Counted from the stretch's first letter, positions 7,669-16,018 are shown. The stretch: 64,000 nucleotides of DNA from Cryobacterium soli (GCF_003611035.1 NZ_CP030033.1:1488001-1552000), one strand, 5' to 3'. Made by a program: numbers and translations. The notes: generated from the sequence alone by a model not told the origin.

Positions 7669-8217
7669 ATGAGACCACTCGCCCAGACTTACGCATCCGC
7701 CGGCCTTGCCTTGATTCTGGTCACCGGTCTCTCCGGATGCGTTGCTCCAACTCAACCCGAGACGGGCACCAAGAACGAATTGGCAACCTGCGACGAAATT
7801 CTGCCGGGAAAATTGCCTCAGGACCTCTTCGGGAGATCCGCCACGGTCGTGCAACTCCACGAAAAGGAGCCTGACGCAGTCGACCCCCTCGTCGACAAAA
7901 TGGTTACCGATGGCATAGCCTGCGGGGGCCTCCTCAACGAAACCGTGATGTCCGATGGCGCTGTGGTCATTGGCCAACTGGCGATGGATGAGAATCAGTG
8001 GTCCGCGACTCAGTCCAAGTTCACCGAGGACGGTCATGAGGTGGCCGATGAGATCGTCCAAGGATGGGTGTACGTGTCTAAGCCCGGCGCCGACCCGACA
8101 CTTGGCAGCGGCTTCGCTTGGCGCGACGGGGTGCTCTACTACGTACAAAATCCCTTCTTGCTTGCGCTCGTGTCACCCTTCGCTTCAGAATTCGCCGAGA
8201 ATGCCCCTGCGTCATGA
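7669..8217 (+). CDS. Lipoprotein, hypothetical
   Basis: A 182-residue lipoprotein: signal peptide with lipobox LSGC (Cys24), then a mature domain with a second pair of cysteines (LATCDEILPG, DGIACGGLLNE). I do not recognise the domain, though the TCDEILP..L start is shared with several short actinobacterial lipoproteins. ATG 7669 is preferred to 7642 because TACCCT lies 7 bases before it (possible leaderless start) and it gives a standard signal peptide. It is alone between palindrome copy 8 and the next gene. Confidence 0.75.
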   Translation: MRPLAQTYASAGLALILVTGLSGCVAPTQPETGTKNELATCDEILPGKLPQDLFGRSATVVQLHEKEPDAVDPLVDKMVTDGIACGGLLNETVMSDGAVVIGQLAMDENQWSATQSKFTEDGHEVADEIVQGWVYVSKPGADPTLGSGFAWRDGVLYYVQNPFLLALVSPFASEFAENAPAS

Positions 8218-8450
8218 CCGTTTGAGGAACGGAACAGACAGCGGTTCTTGCAACAGGCGAGCCAGAACGCGGCGCTGTGGCTATGGAAGGTTTCCGGTTG
8301 AAGCGGTGAGGTCGGCCAGGGTCGGCTCGGCCCGCCTGGCGAGGACTTGTCTCGTTGGTTCCGCTCTGACAGCAGGTGACCGACGGCATAAAATCCGGTT
8401 GCTACTCGTTCGCGGCATAGGCGTAATCAGTCACTGCCCGTGCCTTTAGA

Positions 8451-9089
8451 TCAGAAGAGGCTGGTCGCGCTGATCCACGACACGTTGTAGGTAGCGGGGG
8501 TGTTGCATACGGTGACGGGGCTTTCCAGCGTTATGGTCCGCGACGAATCCCAGTTGGGTGGACTCACTTTGGCCACATCGGCGACGGCGGTGGCACAGTC
8601 GTACGCTCCGGCATTGCTGAAATGGATGGTGCTGTAAGCAGACGCTCCAGGAGCGAGTTGCACCACCTCCGGCATGCCGCTGTCCGCCGCGCGCTTCCCA
8701 ACGACTGCCCCCGTAGCGCTGTCCGCGAGGTTGAAGATGGAAGGCGGTCCCTCAACCAAACAGTCGTCGCCGCTGGTGTTAGTAAACGTGATCTCGGAGA
8801 AGAACGAACCGGCTCCGCTGGCCATCGGCTGTGCGGCGATGGAGATATCCAGGTCGTCTCCGCCACACTCAGCGGCTTCGCCGGGGATCGGCGTCACATC
8901 CGGGTCAATTGCGGTGACCGATGCTTCGTCAGTGGGCTCGGACTCCACTGGATCAGGCGCTTCGGGCGAAGCGGAAGCAAAAGAGGGCGACGGCGTCGAA
9001 GGCTCTGCCTCACCGCTCACCTGGCCAGCACACCCAGTCAGAAAGAAAATGACGGCTATTCCGGAGCAGAGTGCAGAAGTTCTCTTCAT
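8451..9089 (-). CDS. DUF4232-like lipoprotein
   Basis: A 212-residue lipoprotein with lipobox LTGC (Cys20), a Pro/Ser/Glu linker to about residue 70, and a DUF4232-type domain (AECGGDDLDISIAAQPMASGAGSFF, ITFTNTSGDDCLVEGPPS, VQLAPGASAYSTIHF, VTVCNTPATYNVSW). It has the same general fold signature as the protein at 548-1156, so the region carries two such lipoproteins in opposite orientation. GGAAG is 5 bases before the ATG. Function unknown. Confidence 0.85.
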   Translation of the reverse strand: MKRTSALCSGIAVIFFLTGCAGQVSGEAEPSTPSPSFASASPEAPDPVESEPTDEASVTAIDPDVTPIPGEAAECGGDDLDISIAAQPMASGAGSFFSEITFTNTSGDDCLVEGPPSIFNLADSATGAVVGKRAADSGMPEVVQLAPGASAYSTIHFSNAGAYDCATAVADVAKVSPPNWDSSRTITLESPVTVCNTPATYNVSWISATSLF

Positions 9090-9204
9090 GATCTTCCTCG
9101 AAGGGTCGTGGTGTCAGTTGATGCATGCGCCTGCGGTGTACGACTTCTGGGCGGCGGTCTCGGGTGATGGGTCCTAGAGGTACGTTATCTATGACACCCC
9201 CACG

Positions 9205-9248
9205 TGTCTCGTAATCCTCGTGTCTTAAAACCCATGGGATACGAGACG
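9205..9248. repeat. Dispersed palindrome copy 9
   Basis: Half-site TGTCTCGTAATCCTCG (9205-9220) and a 28-bp palindrome (9221-9248) with centre CCCATGGG and right arm CGAGACG. It lies in a 343-bp stretch without a gene (9090-9432) together with copy 10. Confidence 0.8.
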
Positions 9249-9332
9249 GTGGTGTCGATGCAGATGACAGCCACACGAGCGTCTCATCTCTAGACGAGTG
9301 ACGGCCCGTGGTGACCAATTGCGACGGCGGGG

Positions 9333-9360
9333 CGTCTCGTTTCCCTAGGGTTTCGAGACA
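9333..9360. repeat. Dispersed palindrome copy 10
   Basis: A 28-bp palindrome, arms CGTCTCG / CGAGACA, centre CCCTAGGG, almost perfectly symmetric. No upstream half-site is visible. A further decayed fragment (CGTCTCATCTCTAGACG) lies at 9280-9296. Confidence 0.8.
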
Positions 9361-9420
9361 CCGGGCGACGTTCTCGAGCTCGTTCGCAATACATTCCGTC
9401 ATTGGCGGCGCTGGCGCTGC

Positions 9421-9432
9421 TAGGTTCACGAC
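9421..9432 (+). promoter_or_regulatory. -10 box of a leaderless promoter
   Basis: TAGGTT (9421-9426), 6 bases, then ATG at 9433, with no Shine-Dalgarno sequence. Confidence 0.5.
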
Positions 9433-9765
9433 ATGCTCCGCATTCGACAGGCACGTTGGAAAATTGCGTACGTTGTCGCCAGCAGCATCTTGCTCGCGCT
9501 CAATGGTCTGTTTTTCGTCTCCCTGCTTCCGTGGCAGGCCGGCTGGGTGATCGCACTTCTTATCCTGTTAGCTCGCGGTGGAACACGATCCTTCCGAGGT
9601 GCGGGCGAATCTCTCGCGGCACCCCGCGCCCGGTGGCGGATGACCTCTCGGCCTCGATCTGGCTTCGTTGTTGGCTCGCTATTTGTCCTCAGTTCTGCCA
9701 CTAACGTCTACTCCGCGTTCTCCATGCCAACGAGCCTCACGTCCTTCCTCTGGAGGATGTCTTGA
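9433..9765 (+). CDS. Small membrane protein
   Basis: A 110-residue protein with two close membrane segments (about residues 12-32 and 36-48), a basic loop, and a possible third segment at about 77-95. No family recognised. The start has a TAGGTT box 6 bases upstream. Its stop codon overlaps the TTG start of the next gene (9762-9765), so the two are probably translated as a unit. Confidence 0.55.
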   Translation: MLRIRQARWKIAYVVASSILLALNGLFFVSLLPWQAGWVIALLILLARGGTRSFRGAGESLAAPRARWRMTSRPRSGFVVGSLFVLSSATNVYSAFSMPTSLTSFLWRMS

Positions 9766-10061
9766 AGTTTCGACGTGACTACGTGAACAGCATCCCTCCG
9801 GAAGCGGCGCTGGTACTGCTCACGATCCGCGGATTCCTTTTGTGGCTGGTCCTTCCGATTGGGTTTGTCGCGTGGCTCACCTACTTCCGTTGGGCTCAGT
9901 CGGCGTCGCTGGGGCAATGTCTGGGATGGTTCGACCTCAACCTCGTGGCGTTCCTGCAGCGTCTCCTGAAACGCTTCATCCCTCGTGCAACTGTGCGGCA
10001 GATATCTAGCCGACAGATGTCAGCAGTAACCCACCGCGTCACATCAATGAGCTTGTTGTAA
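9762..10061 (+). CDS. Conserved small membrane protein, TTG start
   Basis: A 99-residue protein with one long hydrophobic stretch (about residues 16-42) followed by SLGQCLGWFDLNLVAFLQRLLKRFI and a THRVTSM C-terminus. I have seen this arrangement (R.GQ.LGW.DLNL.A.LQR, then ..THR) in short conserved proteins of Microbacteriaceae-type genomes; the role is unknown. TTG 9762 is chosen because GGAGG lies 5 bases upstream and the codon overlaps the stop of the previous gene, which points to translational coupling. Confidence 0.65.
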   Translation: MKFRRDYVNSIPPEAALVLLTIRGFLLWLVLPIGFVAWLTYFRWAQSASLGQCLGWFDLNLVAFLQRLLKRFIPRATVRQISSRQMSAVTHRVTSMSLL

Positions 10062-10177
10062 CAGCCTTGAGGCACCGCCGGGAGAAGGCGACTTTGTCCC
10101 ACTCGTCCGACGAGGGATGGCCCGACAGATTGTTTGTTCACTCAGTGGCAAAGCAGGCTATGTCAGGGACCCGTAAC

Positions 10178-10714
10178 TCAGGTGTCGAGTAGCTTCATAA
10201 GCCGGGTCGTGACGCTCCATGTCCGCACGGTCATCTGCTGGAACATGGGCATTGCATAGAGCCGTTGGATACGGGTTGTGGTCGCCAGAGCGGCGACGCG
10301 GGAGAAGTAGAGCGCTCCCGGGCCGATCGCAACCGAATCGACTCCTTCGCGCAGCTCGGGTAGCCCAGCGAAAGCAGCTTCGGCCGTGAGCGGAAGCTTG
10401 AGGAAGAACACGTCGCTGCGCAATTGATCCGAGCCGTGATTGGTCGGTGCTTGCGCGACGGTCGCGGTCAGTTCTTGGTGCGAACGAATCAAGACGAGGA
10501 TCGGGAGGCCAAAACGGTCGTGGAGAATGTCCTGGATCGAGTTTTCAAGTTCGATTCCCACACCGTCTGCTGCGAACAGGACGTTGCCGCTTTGGCCATA
10601 AGTGCTGACCTTCGTGAAGCCGGCCGCTCGAAATGACGTCGCAACGTCGCTCATTGCGATCAGGTTGTGACCGCCGACGTTGATTCCACGCAGGAGCGCC
10701 ACGAACGAAGTCAC
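10178..10714 (-). CDS. DUF1697 family protein
   Basis: A 178-residue protein that begins at GTG 10714 with TSFVALLRGINVGGHNLIAMSDV, the invariant start of the DUF1697 family, followed by GFTKVSTYGQSGNVLF and later LPLLEEL-like and FSRV segments. Frame upstream of the GTG is open but has non-coding composition, so the GTG is the real start. The family is of unknown function, length is normal (about 175-185 residues). The gene follows the RidA-like gene by 22 bp on the same strand. Confidence 0.88.
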   Translation of the reverse strand: MTSFVALLRGINVGGHNLIAMSDVATSFRAAGFTKVSTYGQSGNVLFAADGVGIELENSIQDILHDRFGLPILVLIRSHQELTATVAQAPTNHGSDQLRSDVFFLKLPLTAEAAFAGLPELREGVDSVAIGPGALYFSRVAALATTTRIQRLYAMPMFQQMTVRTWSVTTRLMKLLDT

Positions 10715-10736
10715 TGCACACTCAAGATGGAACCAC

Positions 10737-11138
10737 TCATCGCAGGACAGCGGCGATGGCAGCGATTTCGACCAGGGCTCCGGGAACGCCGAGCCCTGCA
10801 ACGAGCGCGCTGATGACAAGCGGTGGTTCATCAGATGCCAGGTCGGCGGCAATGGCTCCATACGCGGCCGCGACGTCCACGCCATCAACGAAGAGCACCG
10901 TCCACTGCACGACGTCGTCGATACTTGCGCCGACCGACTGCAGTGCTGTTTTGGCGTTTGCAAGTGCACGGGTCGACTGAGCGGCCACGTCACCCACACC
11001 GATGAGTGCGCCGTTCGCGTCGACCGAGTTCTGCCCGCCGACATAGATTGTTGTCGCGCCAGGCGGTATCACGGCGACGTGGCTAAAGGCTGGGCTGGAG
11101 ACGAGGTCCTCCGGGCGAAAACGTCGAATCGAGGTCAT
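10737..11138 (-). CDS. RidA-like protein lacking the usual arginine
   Basis: A 133-residue YjgF/YER057c/UK114-type protein: ATTIYVGGQNSVDANGALIGVGDVAAQSTRALANAKTALQSVGASIDDVVQWTVLFVDG and the closing VEIAAIAAV strand. RidA enzymes that hydrolyse reactive enamines use an arginine just before the last helix (normally ARSAV..); here the corresponding stretch reads PPLVISALVAGLG, with no arginine. It therefore probably belongs to a non-deaminating subgroup. TATCAT lies 8 bases before the ATG. It is likely co-transcribed with the DUF1697 gene downstream. Confidence 0.85.
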   Translation of the reverse strand: MTSIRRFRPEDLVSSPAFSHVAVIPPGATTIYVGGQNSVDANGALIGVGDVAAQSTRALANAKTALQSVGASIDDVVQWTVLFVDGVDVAAAYGAIAADLASDEPPLVISALVAGLGVPGALVEIAAIAAVLR

Positions 11139-11240
11139 GATCCACGATGATACGCACCATCCACAAAGAAGCTATGGGTACGGACTGCACCTACAGCGAT
11201 GTGCTCTGGGAACCACATCTGGAGGAGCGGCTGGGCAACG

Positions 11241-11375
11241 ATGATCGCTTCCGCCGCCCAACGGCGGCGGCTCAGCCCATCCGCTGCTCGGGATCTTCAA
11301 GGCTCCGACCCAGAACTCGCTCGAGCCATGTCGGACGTGCGAGCCGACATCGAGCGGGGCCAGCGAGGGTTCTGA
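11241..11375 (+). CDS. Possible short protein or C-terminal gene remnant
   Basis: The 319-bp stretch 11139-11457 has no clear gene. Its best frame encodes 44 residues, ending in DPELARAMSDVRADIERGQRGF, which looks like the acidic-basic helical tail of an antitoxin or small regulator. GGAGGAG is 13-14 bases upstream, a long spacing. It could be a real small gene or the 3' end of a decayed one. Confidence 0.3.
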   Translation: MIASAAQRRRLSPSAARDLQGSDPELARAMSDVRADIERGQRGF

Positions 11376-11457
11376 AGTCTCGCCGCGCCGGTATGAGCCG
11401 ATGCCGCGTGGGGCCTCAAAACCTGAGTGCTTCATATCCCCGCGGCTGCAGGCCCAC

Positions 11458-12357
11458 TTAGGGCGCCGGCGCCGCCGCCGCGCCGAGTTGTACCGCCAGC
11501 TCCATGCTTCGCAGGCGGGCCGGGGAGAAGTCGTAGGGCATGCTCCGGATGATCTCGCCCGCACTCCTGATGCGTGAGCCCTTTGCCGGCGTGGGGTCGG
11601 GCGCCGCGTCGGCGTCCTCGGGCGGGTGCAGCTCGTCCCAGGCGTTGAAGATAGCGTCGTCCTCCTCCAGCTGACCGGACTCCTCGATGACGCGCATCAG
11701 CGCGGTCTCGAAGGCGTGCCGCTCAGCCGCCACCTGCGCCACCCGGGGGTCGTCGACGGCGACCGTGTCGTCGAGCGCCTCCTCGGCGACATCGACGCGG
11801 TCGGACTCGGCGCGCAGCCCAGGATCGAGGGCCAGAGTGAGGAAGCGGCCCGCCTGCATGACGGCGCCGAGCGGACCGAAGATTCGTTCGGTGACCAGCA
11901 ATACGTCCAGGTCGTCCTGGCGCAGCGAGCCCTCGGGCGCGCCCTCGAGGCGGTTGGAGACGAGATCGTCGAGCAGTCCCAGTCGGCTGCCGAGGGTCCG
12001 CATGCGCTGCACCGAGGCGCGCTTCCGCTGCAGCTCGGCCTCCTGCACGGCGAGGGCGTCCTCAAGTCGCGCGAGGACGCCTGCGATCTCGTCCTCGCCG
12101 TCGGGGCCACTCGGCGCGGCGCCGTCGAAGGCGTCCCGGATGTCGTTTAGGGCGATCCCGGCGTCGGCCATGCGGCGGATCCAGAGCAGACGGATGATCT
12201 CCGCGTAGGCGTACCGGCGGCGGCCGTCTCTGCCCCGCTCCCGCTCGGGCAGCAGGCCGACCTGGTGGTAGTGGCGGATCGTCCGCGGAGTGACGCCGAC
12301 GAACGCCGCGGCATCGCCGATCAGGACCTCTCGGGGCGGTTCAGGGAACGGGCGCAT
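11458..12357 (-). CDS. MerR-family transcriptional regulator
   Basis: A 299-residue regulator from ATG 12357, which has AGAGG 6 bases upstream. Residues about 10-80 form the MerR winged helix (VLIGDAAAFVGVTPRTIRHYHQVGLLPERERGRDGRRRYAYAEIIRLLWIRRMADAGIALNDIRDAF), followed by a dimerisation helix with a long heptad-like stretch (VLARLEDALAVQEAELQRKRASVQRM). The C-terminal ~170 residues are acidic and without a known ligand-binding fold. No cysteine metal site is visible. The target is unknown; the divergent neighbourhood gives no clear partner. Confidence 0.9.
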   Translation of the reverse strand: MRPFPEPPREVLIGDAAAFVGVTPRTIRHYHQVGLLPERERGRDGRRRYAYAEIIRLLWIRRMADAGIALNDIRDAFDGAAPSGPDGEDEIAGVLARLEDALAVQEAELQRKRASVQRMRTLGSRLGLLDDLVSNRLEGAPEGSLRQDDLDVLLVTERIFGPLGAVMQAGRFLTLALDPGLRAESDRVDVAEEALDDTVAVDDPRVAQVAAERHAFETALMRVIEESGQLEEDDAIFNAWDELHPPEDADAAPDPTPAKGSRIRSAGEIIRSMPYDFSPARLRSMELAVQLGAAAAPAP

Positions 12358-12408
12358 GGCAAACCTCTCGGATCGGGACAGGATGTGCTTCCAGCAGACC
12401 ACATGACG

Positions 12409-12945
12409 CTACGGCAGGAGCAACTCGCTCTGCCTCATATCGCATGGACTCTGGGCCACGCGAACCATCCGGATCTCTCGCACACCGTCTTCGACCTTGA
12501 CCTTGCCGTCGGTGCGAAAGCCGTGCTTTCGGTAGAAAGCTTGCGCGCGCGGGTTGGGGTCGGCGACCCACAGCGCAGCAGGAGAACTCCAATCAATGAC
12601 GGCGTCGAGGAGCGCGGCCCCGACCCCAGAGCCGTGAAACTCGGCATATGTGTAAAGCACGTACAACTGCTGCGGCACGCCGGAGGCGTCGAGCGACGGG
12701 CCCGACATCGCGATGCCTATCAGCGAGCCTGCGTGCGAGGCCACGGCGACGACGTTCTGGTGGAAACGCGGATCGGTCAGTGCTGCGGACCAGAAATCCT
12801 CGCGCCAGTTCAGAAGACCGGGATCGTCGAGCGTGGCGTCACTCATCAGACCGCGGTAGGTCTCCCGCCACGTGCCGACGTGAACCTTTGCCATCTCGTG
12901 CGCGTCAGCCGGCACGGCGGGACGGATCGCGTAGTCGATGACCAT
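12409..12945 (-). CDS. GNAT-family N-acetyltransferase
   Basis: A 178-residue GNAT enzyme from ATG 12945. Typical opening IRPAVPADAHEMAKVHVGTWRETYRGLMSDATLD, motif A LYTYAEFHGSGVGAALLDAVI and motif B ADPNPRAQAFYRKHGFRTDG. The WRETYRGL..D start is common in acetyltransferases of the RimI-like group with small-molecule substrates. TACCGT lies 6 bases before the ATG, consistent with a leaderless transcript. Substrate unknown. Confidence 0.88.
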   Translation of the reverse strand: MVIDYAIRPAVPADAHEMAKVHVGTWRETYRGLMSDATLDDPGLLNWREDFWSAALTDPRFHQNVVAVASHAGSLIGIAMSGPSLDASGVPQQLYVLYTYAEFHGSGVGAALLDAVIDWSSPAALWVADPNPRAQAFYRKHGFRTDGKVKVEDGVREIRMVRVAQSPCDMRQSELLLP

Positions 12946-12957
12946 CAGCCCACGGTA
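12946..12957 (-). promoter_or_regulatory. -10 box of a leaderless promoter
   Basis: On the minus strand TACCGT, 6 bases, then the ATG at 12945. Confidence 0.45.
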
Positions 12958-13014
12958 GTGCCATCGGTGGCGCCCGTGACAGGCGGACTTCGGGACTACG
13001 GAACACACTCAAAC

Positions 13015-13026
13015 TAGATTGGAGCG
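13015..13026 (+). promoter_or_regulatory. -10 box of a leaderless promoter
   Basis: TAGATT (13015-13020), then GGAGCG, then GTG 13027. GGAG is only 2-3 bases from the GTG, too close for a normal ribosome binding site, so the box explains the start better. Confidence 0.5.
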
Positions 13027-13287
13027 GTGAACTGGATAATTCTCGCAAGCATCGTCACCGTGATCGCGGTCGTAGCGTTTGTCGGGCAGCGCAAGGGGTG
13101 GGTCGACTTGTCGTGGAATCAGAAGCGTCGAGGCGGGTCAATGACGATCGCCGATGAGGCATTCAATCCGATACGTCACGAGGCGCAGCTAGAGCTGGAC
13201 CGCCAGACGATCTTGCCCGCGCCGGCCCCACTGGCCGGCGACGACGACAAGGGCACTTACCGAGGAATTGTTCGCATCAATACTTGA
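13027..13287 (+). CDS. Small single-pass membrane protein
   Basis: An 86-residue protein with one N-terminal membrane segment (residues 3-19) followed by a basic juxtamembrane stretch (GQRKGW..NQKRRGG) and a soluble tail. No family recognised. It starts at GTG 13027 with a TAGATT box at leaderless spacing. Confidence 0.6.
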   Translation: MNWIILASIVTVIAVVAFVGQRKGWVDLSWNQKRRGGSMTIADEAFNPIRHEAQLELDRQTILPAPAPLAGDDDKGTYRGIVRINT

Positions 13288-13579
13288 CGCTGTTGGCTGG
13301 GCCGATGCATCCGAACGGAATTACCGACGATACGTTGCGGAGGTTGAATCCCGCGGATGTCCGCTTGGAATGCCGTCAGTATGAGCATGGGCACGGCGAT
13401 GATGCGGTTGGGTCACCAAAGGAGATGGTCAGGATCAGGACGAGTGCTTCGTGTTGTGGACGCCCGGGAAACGCTTGAAGGCTGGAAGGAATGAAGTTGA
13501 GTGCCTACAGAACCAGGGCCCGTCACGGAACCCTCGAAGGGATGCGCCGAAGCCGTGGGGCATCTGCGACCATGAGTCC

Positions 13580-13759
13580 ATGGACATAGGTAATCAAGCA
13601 ACAATCGGCGGGTGGTGGTTCGCCCTCACGCTCGTCAATGCAGGCCTTGCCGAGTCGAAGGGGCGCGGCCGACTGATCTGGTGGCTGCTATCTCTAGTCC
13701 TAGGTCCGCTCGCAACGTTCCTCATCGTTGTCATGCCGCGCGGCACTATCCCGTCCTGA
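13580..13759 (+). CDS. Small membrane protein
   Basis: A 59-residue protein with a Trp/Gly-rich start (IGGWWFALTLVNAGLAESKGRGR) and a second membrane segment (LIWWLLSLVLGPLATFLIVVM). The N-loop-LGP.AT.L pattern is common in short actinobacterial membrane proteins of unknown role. ATG 13580 is chosen because the upstream frame lacks coding character. The 292 bases before it hold nothing I can support. Confidence 0.6.
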   Translation: MDIGNQATIGGWWFALTLVNAGLAESKGRGRLIWWLLSLVLGPLATFLIVVMPRGTIPS

Positions 13760-13887
13760 CTTTCAAGCGGGCATCTGAACAGATCCCCAGGGCCTGATCC
13801 ATCTTCGACAGTGCGGCCGGGCTTGAATGCCCGCGAAGGAGGCTTGCTCGCAGCGCTGATTGTCGCGCAGGGGTGCGAGTGCCAAAG

Positions 13888-14541
13888 TCACTCTTGTTGC
13901 GGGCCCGGTCCCTGCACAAAGGCGATGCCGCGTAATCTGCTGGCAGCCCAAACGAGCGCTCCAGCGGCGACGATGGCGGCAAGTAGCCCGACGATGTGAA
14001 CGGCGAGGGAGGCCAAACCGCGTTCGGGGAGGAGGAAACCGTACGGGACCCAGCCGTCGGTCACGCCACGGATCAGGACCGTGATCAGCCACAGCACCGG
14101 ATATGGAAGGAGCAGCCAGAGCCTTCCCCACGGTAGGGGCGCGCGGTCGCCGAGGAAGAGCCAATCGCATGCAACAAGGAACGGGAAGAGCACATGGAGA
14201 AGGGCGCTCATCCAGGGAGGCGCCGATCCTGTGCCCGGGACGAGCAGGTTGTAGATGACTGCGACGACAAGCAGATACGACGTGGCCATTCCTCGGAGGA
14301 GGGTGAGCGTAGGCGAGATGCGTCCGCCGCGGATGGCGAGCACTCCGGTAACGATGAGGATGGCGCTCGCGAGCAGGCTCGTTTGGTTGGTGAAATATCC
14401 AAAGTAGTCGAACAGGTTATTGTCTCCGGCAGCGATGCGTAGGGAGTACCCGTAGACGAGAACCGCGACGACCACGATGCCGCTGCCGGCACGGCAGATC
14501 CCGACCAGGGCAGAGGCGGGGCGGAGAGCTGCGTCAGGCAT
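13888..14541 (-). CDS. Pr6Pr-type integral membrane protein
   Basis: A 217-residue polytopic membrane protein from ATG 14541. Six membrane segments are visible, with FDYFGYFTNQTSLLASAILIVTG, VIYNLLVPGTG, LLHVLFPFLVACDWLFLGDRAPLPW and YPVLWLITVLIRGVTDGWVPYGFLLPERG, which together are the signature of the Pr6Pr membrane family. The family's biochemical function is not established. TAGGCT lies 10 bases before the start. The 128 bp between it and the gene at 13580-13759 hold nothing recognised. Confidence 0.85.
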   Translation of the reverse strand: MPDAALRPASALVGICRAGSGIVVVAVLVYGYSLRIAAGDNNLFDYFGYFTNQTSLLASAILIVTGVLAIRGGRISPTLTLLRGMATSYLLVVAVIYNLLVPGTGSAPPWMSALLHVLFPFLVACDWLFLGDRAPLPWGRLWLLLPYPVLWLITVLIRGVTDGWVPYGFLLPERGLASLAVHIVGLLAAIVAAGALVWAASRLRGIAFVQGPGPQQE

Positions 14542-14988
14542 CACAAGCGTCAGCCTAACGAGGACTGTCCGGGCGGGTTCAATTGGCCGCCCCTGCTTGC
14601 TCGCACGCATCCAACGGCGTCAGCTAGACGTCGCCCTTCCCCGGCCTCTTCCTCCACGCGGGTTCCCTCCACGATTTCCATTGCCCAGCATGCGGCTGCG
14701 ATGCCTGTGACGACACAGTCCCGGATCTCATAGATCAACTCGAGTGGACCGTGCGTACCGTCGCATCAGGGGGCTACTCAGAGAGCTTCGCGCCTGGCTC
14801 GGGCGAGTGGATCGAATATCGGCTCGATGAATCGGGGGGTGGGAATGCAATCGGGGCGCAGACACACTGAGGAACTACCTGACGAGCGGGTGGCGGCCGC
14901 CCGAGCTGCACTACCGGCTTCGGGTCACTGGAACTCCTGACCCGTGCGCCCCGAAGCAGGGCCGACGCCGACGCCTGGCGGGTGAGCT
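14542..14988. other. Gene-poor stretch with possible coding remnants
   Basis: No gene is supported here. On the minus strand a 62-residue frame (14550-14738) has a plausible first half and an implausible second half. On the plus strand a short frame starting at ATG 14845 ends at 14940 (PDERVAAARAALPASGHWNS). Both look like pieces of decayed genes rather than functional ones. Confidence 0.35.
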
Positions 14989-15231
14989 TCAGGCCACCTC
15001 GTATAGGCCCTCGAGTGCGCTCGTGATCGAGTCAAAAACGCCGATTGCGTGCGTCTGATCGTCCCTGAGCAGGAATCCTCGAGGCGTGCGCTGGATGATG
15101 CCAGCCAATTCATTGGTCACCTCGTGCCGCACTTCCCACCGCGCCGGCCCTGCCGAGACGACGGCGAACAGTTCTGCGTAGTTCAACGAAAACCCTTCAC
15201 GCTTCCGAATTCCCCCGCGGACGTCTTTCAC
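14989..15231 (-). CDS. Hypothetical small protein
   Basis: An 80-residue protein if started at GTG 15231; a TTG at 15285 would extend it by 18 residues of poor quality. The central part (YAELFAVVSAGPARWEVRHEVTNELAGIIQRTPRGFLLRDD) looks like a genuine small beta-sheet domain, but I do not recognise the family. It is isolated between a decayed stretch and a TetR gene. Confidence 0.45.
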   Translation of the reverse strand: MKDVRGGIRKREGFSLNYAELFAVVSAGPARWEVRHEVTNELAGIIQRTPRGFLLRDDQTHAIGVFDSITSALEGLYEVA

Positions 15232-15406
15232 ACCACCAGTGTGATGCCAGTTCGGGCACGAACTCGCTGTCCATAGCAGGAACAACAGGCGACGAGCATC
15301 TAACCCAGGGGTAGCCCAGTCATGGACACTCGAATCGAACTGGACTGGGGCTACGAAGGCACGTCACAACGCGATGTGACCGAAGCCGGAAGCTGCGCGG
15401 TGAGGA

Positions 15407-16000
15407 TCACGAGCCCATGCGCACGGCTGCGACCGCGCGATCGTAGAGAGCCGCGAGATCGCCCACGCCGCCGCCAGCGACCCAGATCTCCCCTGCCACG
15501 TCCAGGCAGGTGATCGCGCTAGCGACGATCGCGGTGGGCGCCGGGTCGTAGACGTCGTCGTCGGCCAGTCCGAGACGCCTCCGGATGTCGGGTACCAGCA
15601 GCGACTGCCAATGCAGGTGCTTCTCGATACTGCGCGCCCGCAGCGACGGCGTCCCGTACATCATCGTCGCGATCTTCCAGGTGACACCGGGCTCGACCTC
15701 GAGCGCATCCACGGCGTGCAATGCCTGCCGAAGAGCTTCCCAAGGCCCGACGGCCTGCGGCACCTTCTCGAGCGCATCCCGCATGAGTTCGCCCTGGCTC
15801 GCCAGATCGCCCAGCACGATGTCTTCCTTGGTGCCGAAGTAGCGGAAGAACGAGCGCCGCGAGATGCCGGCCGTCGACGCGATCTGATCAATGGTCGTCT
15901 GGTCGAAACCCTGATCCAGGAACAGCCGCATAGCGATACTCGTGATCTCGGCATAGGCCGACTGACGCGATCGCTGCCACAACGTCGGTTCAGTGCTCAT
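15407..16000 (-). CDS. TetR-family regulator, divergent from an SDR gene
   Basis: A 197-residue TetR regulator from ATG 16000. Helix-turn-helix at about residues 32-56 (TTIDQIASTAGISRRSFFRYFGTKEDIVLGD). The C-terminal ligand domain includes the LDVAGEIWVAGGG segment seen in TetR proteins with a MftR-like C-terminus. A 33-bp palindrome lies in the gap to the divergently oriented dehydrogenase gene, so it most likely represses itself and that gene. TACGAT is 6 bases before the ATG. Confidence 0.9.
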   Translation of the reverse strand: MSTEPTLWQRSRQSAYAEITSIAMRLFLDQGFDQTTIDQIASTAGISRRSFFRYFGTKEDIVLGDLASQGELMRDALEKVPQAVGPWEALRQALHAVDALEVEPGVTWKIATMMYGTPSLRARSIEKHLHWQSLLVPDIRRRLGLADDDVYDPAPTAIVASAITCLDVAGEIWVAGGGVGDLAALYDRAVAAVRMGS

Positions 16001-16012
16001 GTCAGCATCGTA
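16001..16012 (-). promoter_or_regulatory. -10 box of a leaderless promoter (TetR)
   Basis: On the minus strand TACGAT, 6 bases, then the ATG at 16000. It directly abuts the operator palindrome at 16019-16051. Confidence 0.5.
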
Positions 16013-16018
16013 GCCTAA

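Noticed and set aside
8348..8375. A lone TGTCTCG half-site with GTTGGTTCCG spacer
   Set aside because: Only the half-site matches; no palindrome follows, so it may be chance.
1222..9360. Canonical integron attC sites
   Set aside because: The repeats lack the RYYYAAC/GTTRRRY core and no IntI-type gene is present.
10160..10190. TGTCAGGGACCCGTAACTCAGG as a possible repeat copy
   Set aside because: Too many mismatches in both arms to distinguish from chance.
13284..13478. A 64-codon TTG-initiated frame after the small membrane protein
   Set aside because: No ribosome binding site or leaderless box and random-like composition.
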